Source: Epulopiscium sp. Nele67-Bin004 (GTDB lineage: Bacteria; Bacillota_A; Clostridia; Lachnospirales; Cellulosilyticaceae). Taken from it: a stretch of 17,318 nt of DNA. The DNA is taken from NCBI GenBank assembly GCA_002007315.1, contig LNZQ01000198.1, positions 1 through 17,318 of the forward strand, in the 5' to 3' direction. The notes under the pieces are model-generated. The model saw only the letters and a program-made list of their open reading frames with translations. It searched no databases and was not told where the DNA came from. This document shows, piece by piece, positions 15,486-17,318 of this stretch; within the stretch, counting starts at the first letter, position 1, and each line of letters begins with the position of its first letter. The position numbers were made by a program, and so were the translations under genes.

Positions 15486-16502
15486 ATGAATAAAAAAGTT
15501 AAACCTCAGTTGTTAAATCTAGTGTTTATAAGTATTTTATGTGTATTTTCGTTTTTATGGTGGGTTACAGGGGGTAACAGTAGTGAGGATTTTGAAAATA
15601 AAACTTTAACCAGTAAACCTAATTTTATCTTTAATGATATTACCACCTATCCGTTAAAGTTTGAAATATATTATACAGATCATCTACCGTTTAAAGCAGA
15701 TATTGTCAATTTAAATGGTTGGTTTAAATATATAATGTTTAACAAATATTCTAATAGTTCAGTTATTCAAGGAAAAGAGGGGTGGCTATATTATTATTAT
15801 ACATTAGCAGATTATCAACGTATGAATTTATATGATGATGAAAAATTAGATGAAATAACAGATAAATTTGTTGGTATGCAACAAGAATTAGAAGTATATG
15901 ATATAGAGTTCTACCTCTTGGTAGGACCTAATAAAAATACTATTTATCCTGAATATATGCCAAGTTACTATATGCAATTTGACGAGCAAAGTAGGCTAGA
16001 ACAATTGTTTGAGCATATAGAAACCAATACTTCAATATCAATAATTAACCCTACTCAAAGTTTGTTGAGTTATAAAGATGAGTATCAGCTGTATTGGAAG
16101 TTTGATACACATTGGAATACAGTTGGTTCATACATTGCGTTTAAGGAAGCAACAGATGTAATGGGTATTCAAAACATACCAACAATTGAAGAATCAGACA
16201 TATCAATTATTGAAGGAAAAGGAAACTTTGATTTAAAAAATTTGCTTGGATTTGAAGGATTGAAAGAAAATGAAATATATTATTCACTTGACTTCAACCC
16301 CGAGGAGAAGCTTGACATGAGGTTATTAATTTTTGGTGATTCTTTTTCTGTTGGATTAAGCCCATATTTCATTGAACTTTTTGAGGAGGTAATTATATAT
16401 ACAGATGGATATGATATTGATAAAGTGATAGAATTTAATCCAGATATAGTTATTTTTGAGAAAGTTGAACGTAATATGGCAGCAGGAACTTTTTGGAACT
16501 AG
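15486..16502 (+). CDS. AlgJ/AlgX-like SGNH acetyltransferase-related protein
   Basis: This membrane-anchored extracellular protein of 338 residues most likely completes acetyl transfer from the upstream MBOAT protein to a surface glycan. A single N-terminal membrane segment covers about residues 10-28 (LLNLVFISILCVFSFLWWV). The AlgJ/AlgX pattern follows: YYTDHLPFKADIVNLNGWFK, VIQGKEGWLYY, FYLLVGPNKNTIYPEYMP, then KFDTHWNTVGSYIAF with catalytic D207 and H209, and LLIFGDSFSVGLSP with the nucleophile S286. All three catalytic residues are present. The length is usual for the family. An AAGGAGGTAA ribosome binding site precedes the ATG at 15486, and a terminator lies just after the stop. The acceptor polymer is unknown. 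Confidence 0.88.
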   Translation: MNKKVKPQLLNLVFISILCVFSFLWWVTGGNSSEDFENKTLTSKPNFIFNDITTYPLKFEIYYTDHLPFKADIVNLNGWFKYIMFNKYSNSSVIQGKEGWLYYYYTLADYQRMNLYDDEKLDEITDKFVGMQQELEVYDIEFYLLVGPNKNTIYPEYMPSYYMQFDEQSRLEQLFEHIETNTSISIINPTQSLLSYKDEYQLYWKFDTHWNTVGSYIAFKEATDVMGIQNIPTIEESDISIIEGKGNFDLKNLLGFEGLKENEIYYSLDFNPEEKLDMRLLIFGDSFSVGLSPYFIELFEEVIIYTDGYDIDKVIEFNPDIVIFEKVERNMAAGTFWN

Positions 16503-16507
16503 ATATA

Positions 16508-16531
16508 AAAGGGCAGTTATGTCCTTTTTTT
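16508..16531 (+). terminator. Terminator of the acyltransferase pair
   Basis: AAAGGGC (16508-16514) pairs with GTCCTTT (16521-16527) across a six-base loop, with one G-U pair. A T-run reaches 16531. It begins six bases after the stop codon. Confidence 0.8.
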
Positions 16532-16624
16532 ACACAACAATAATTGTTGGTTTTCGATTTTAAGGAACTGTGTTTGACATTTATTTTGAGCACAACAGAT
16601 AAAAAATATATAAGTTTTAGCCAA

Positions 16625-16655
16625 TAAAAATGCCCCCACAAGCCGTGAGGGCATT
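16625..16655 (-). terminator. Terminator of the degV-type gene
   Basis: Read on the minus strand, AATGCCC-T-CAC pairs with GTG-G-GGGCATT, with one mismatch and a five-base loop, followed by a T-rich run (TTTTTATT, counting the T's shared with the stem). It starts five bases after the stop of the DegV protein. Confidence 0.8.
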
Positions 16656-16659
16656 CTTT

Positions 16660-17318
16660 CTATATAGTTGCAACTATAATACCTTTTTCTGCAGTATGAG
16701 TCCCCATAACAGGACCAATCACGCTTAAATACACTTTTGCATATCCTCTATCTAGCAATAGTTGTTCAATTTTTTTAGCTACTTGAATGTTATTTGCATG
16801 GCATACAATAGCTTCTTTTCCCTTTGGATTGCCACTATTTTCATCAACGTACTTTAACACTTTATCTATTGTTTTGTTTGTGCCTCGCCCTTTATCAACA
16901 GGTACAACAAGCCCGTCAGTAACATGTACGATACCTTTAAGGTTAAGTGTACTTGCAATTTTTGCTTTAAGCGGACTAATACGACCACTTTTTACGGCGT
17001 TATCTAGCGTTTCTAAATACCCAAAGCACACCAAATCCTGTTTTTTAGCTTCAAGTACTTTTACGATTTCCACGGCACACATTCCACGAGCTTTAAGCTC
17101 GCAAGCAAGCTTTACAAGCTGTCCTTGTCCTGCACACCCAGATAGTGAGTCAACAACGTAAACACGATTAGGTTTTTTTGCTTCCTCGTGTAAGTCTTTA
17201 GCAATCAACGCCGTAGCGTATGTAGCAGACAATTTTGATGTTATAGTTATACAAATAACGTCTTCATTACAATCAAATTTCGCTAATAATCGCTCCACAG
17301 ATGGGCAGGCAGTTTTTG
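16660..17318 (-). CDS. DegV family fatty-acid-binding protein, 5' end beyond window
   Basis: DegV proteins bind a fatty acid and, as FakB, present it to the kinase FakA in Firmicutes; many paralogs have unknown cargo. The frame is open to the window edge on the minus strand. The GTG at 17298 is internal, because upstream residues KTACPS match the conserved T(S/A).PS motif that family members have about 60-70 residues in. The rest fits: DVICITITSKLSATYATA, YVVDSLSGCAGQGQLV, GYLETLDNAVKSGRISPLKA, and the C-terminal YLSVIGPVMGTHTAEKGI, where the ligand is bound. Alanine in SKLSATY replaces the usual glycine, which is tolerable. About a quarter of the protein is missing. The gene stands alone with its own terminator, and no kinase gene is visible. 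Confidence 0.88.
   Translation of the reverse strand, partial: KTACPSVERLLAKFDCNEDVICITITSKLSATYATALIAKDLHEEAKKPNRVYVVDSLSGCAGQGQLVKLACELKARGMCAVEIVKVLEAKKQDLVCFGYLETLDNAVKSGRISPLKAKIASTLNLKGIVHVTDGLVVPVDKGRGTNKTIDKVLKYVDENSGNPKGKEAIVCHANNIQVAKKIEQLLLDRGYAKVYLSVIGPVMGTHTAEKGIIVATI

Noticed and set aside
16535..16549. Palindrome CAACAATAATTGTTG
   Set aside because: It has perfect 7-base arms but lies between the ends of two convergent units, where an operator would have no promoter to control. A short AT-rich palindrome can arise by chance.
16574..16655. TTGACA...GATAAA on the plus strand followed by a hairpin, suggesting a small RNA
   Set aside because: The -10 is poor, and the hairpin fits better as the degV terminator on the other strand, where the T-run lies.
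1..17318. CRISPR array, tRNA or rRNA genes, transposase or phage genes
   Set aside because: I looked for regularly spaced repeats, cloverleaf-like segments and integrase or transposase motifs and found none.

Overview
The window reads as a low-GC Firmicute chromosome, most likely an anaerobic clostridium of the Lachnospirales type. The grounds are FtsE/FtsX followed by a coiled-coil M23 hydrolase, a split transketolase, a short FSA-type transaldolase, an ABC-F protein, a DegV protein, a VanW-type protein, S-layer (SLH) remnants and strong AGGAGG ribosome binding sites. About 1.3 kb near position 4,000 is not bacterial. It carries what I recognise, from memory, as teleost interspersed repeats and retrotransposon tails. 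A fish-gut symbiont (for example a relative of Epulopiscium from surgeonfish) sequenced together with its host would explain both parts. That identification is inference.

Layout. 1-957: 3' part of a PucR/CdaR-type regulator. 976-3710: a cell-division and wall-hydrolysis cluster, ftsE - ftsX - EnvC/PcsB-like M23 protein. About 3711-5010: fish-like DNA with no credible gene. It cuts the M23 gene at its last codons and removes the 5' part of a VanW-type gene, whose 3' end resumes near 5010. 5370-7130: a membrane-anchored MutS-like ATPase. 7145-10067: a sugar unit with an orphan PTS IIB of the ascorbate/galactitol type, a hairpin, the two transketolase subunits and transaldolase, closed by a terminator. 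10068-10971: a leader with a long hairpin, a near-perfect ribosome binding site and the wreck of an S-layer gene (Ig-like repeats, then SLH) in three reading frames, closed by a strong terminator. 10992-11922: a Cof-type HAD phosphatase. 11930-12021: a GC-rich palindromic repeat between convergent genes. 12022-13908 (minus): an ABC-F ATPase. 14040-16531: an AlgI-like MBOAT acyltransferase and an AlgJ/AlgX-like SGNH protein, a pair expected to O-acetylate a surface polysaccharide. 16625-17318 (minus): a DegV protein running off the window end.

How the genes work together. FtsEX and the M23 protein should form one membrane unit in which ATP hydrolysis activates peptidoglycan cleavage at the septum. 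The transketolase pair and transaldolase form the non-oxidative pentose-phosphate module, with the IIB protein suggesting a link to pentose, ascorbate or sugar-alcohol uptake. The AlgI/AlgJ pair works across the membrane.

The most important observations are the fish-like DNA spliced into the bacterial contig and the collapsed S-layer gene behind an intact, structured leader. I see no convincing new defence or mobile system, no tRNA or rRNA and no CRISPR array.
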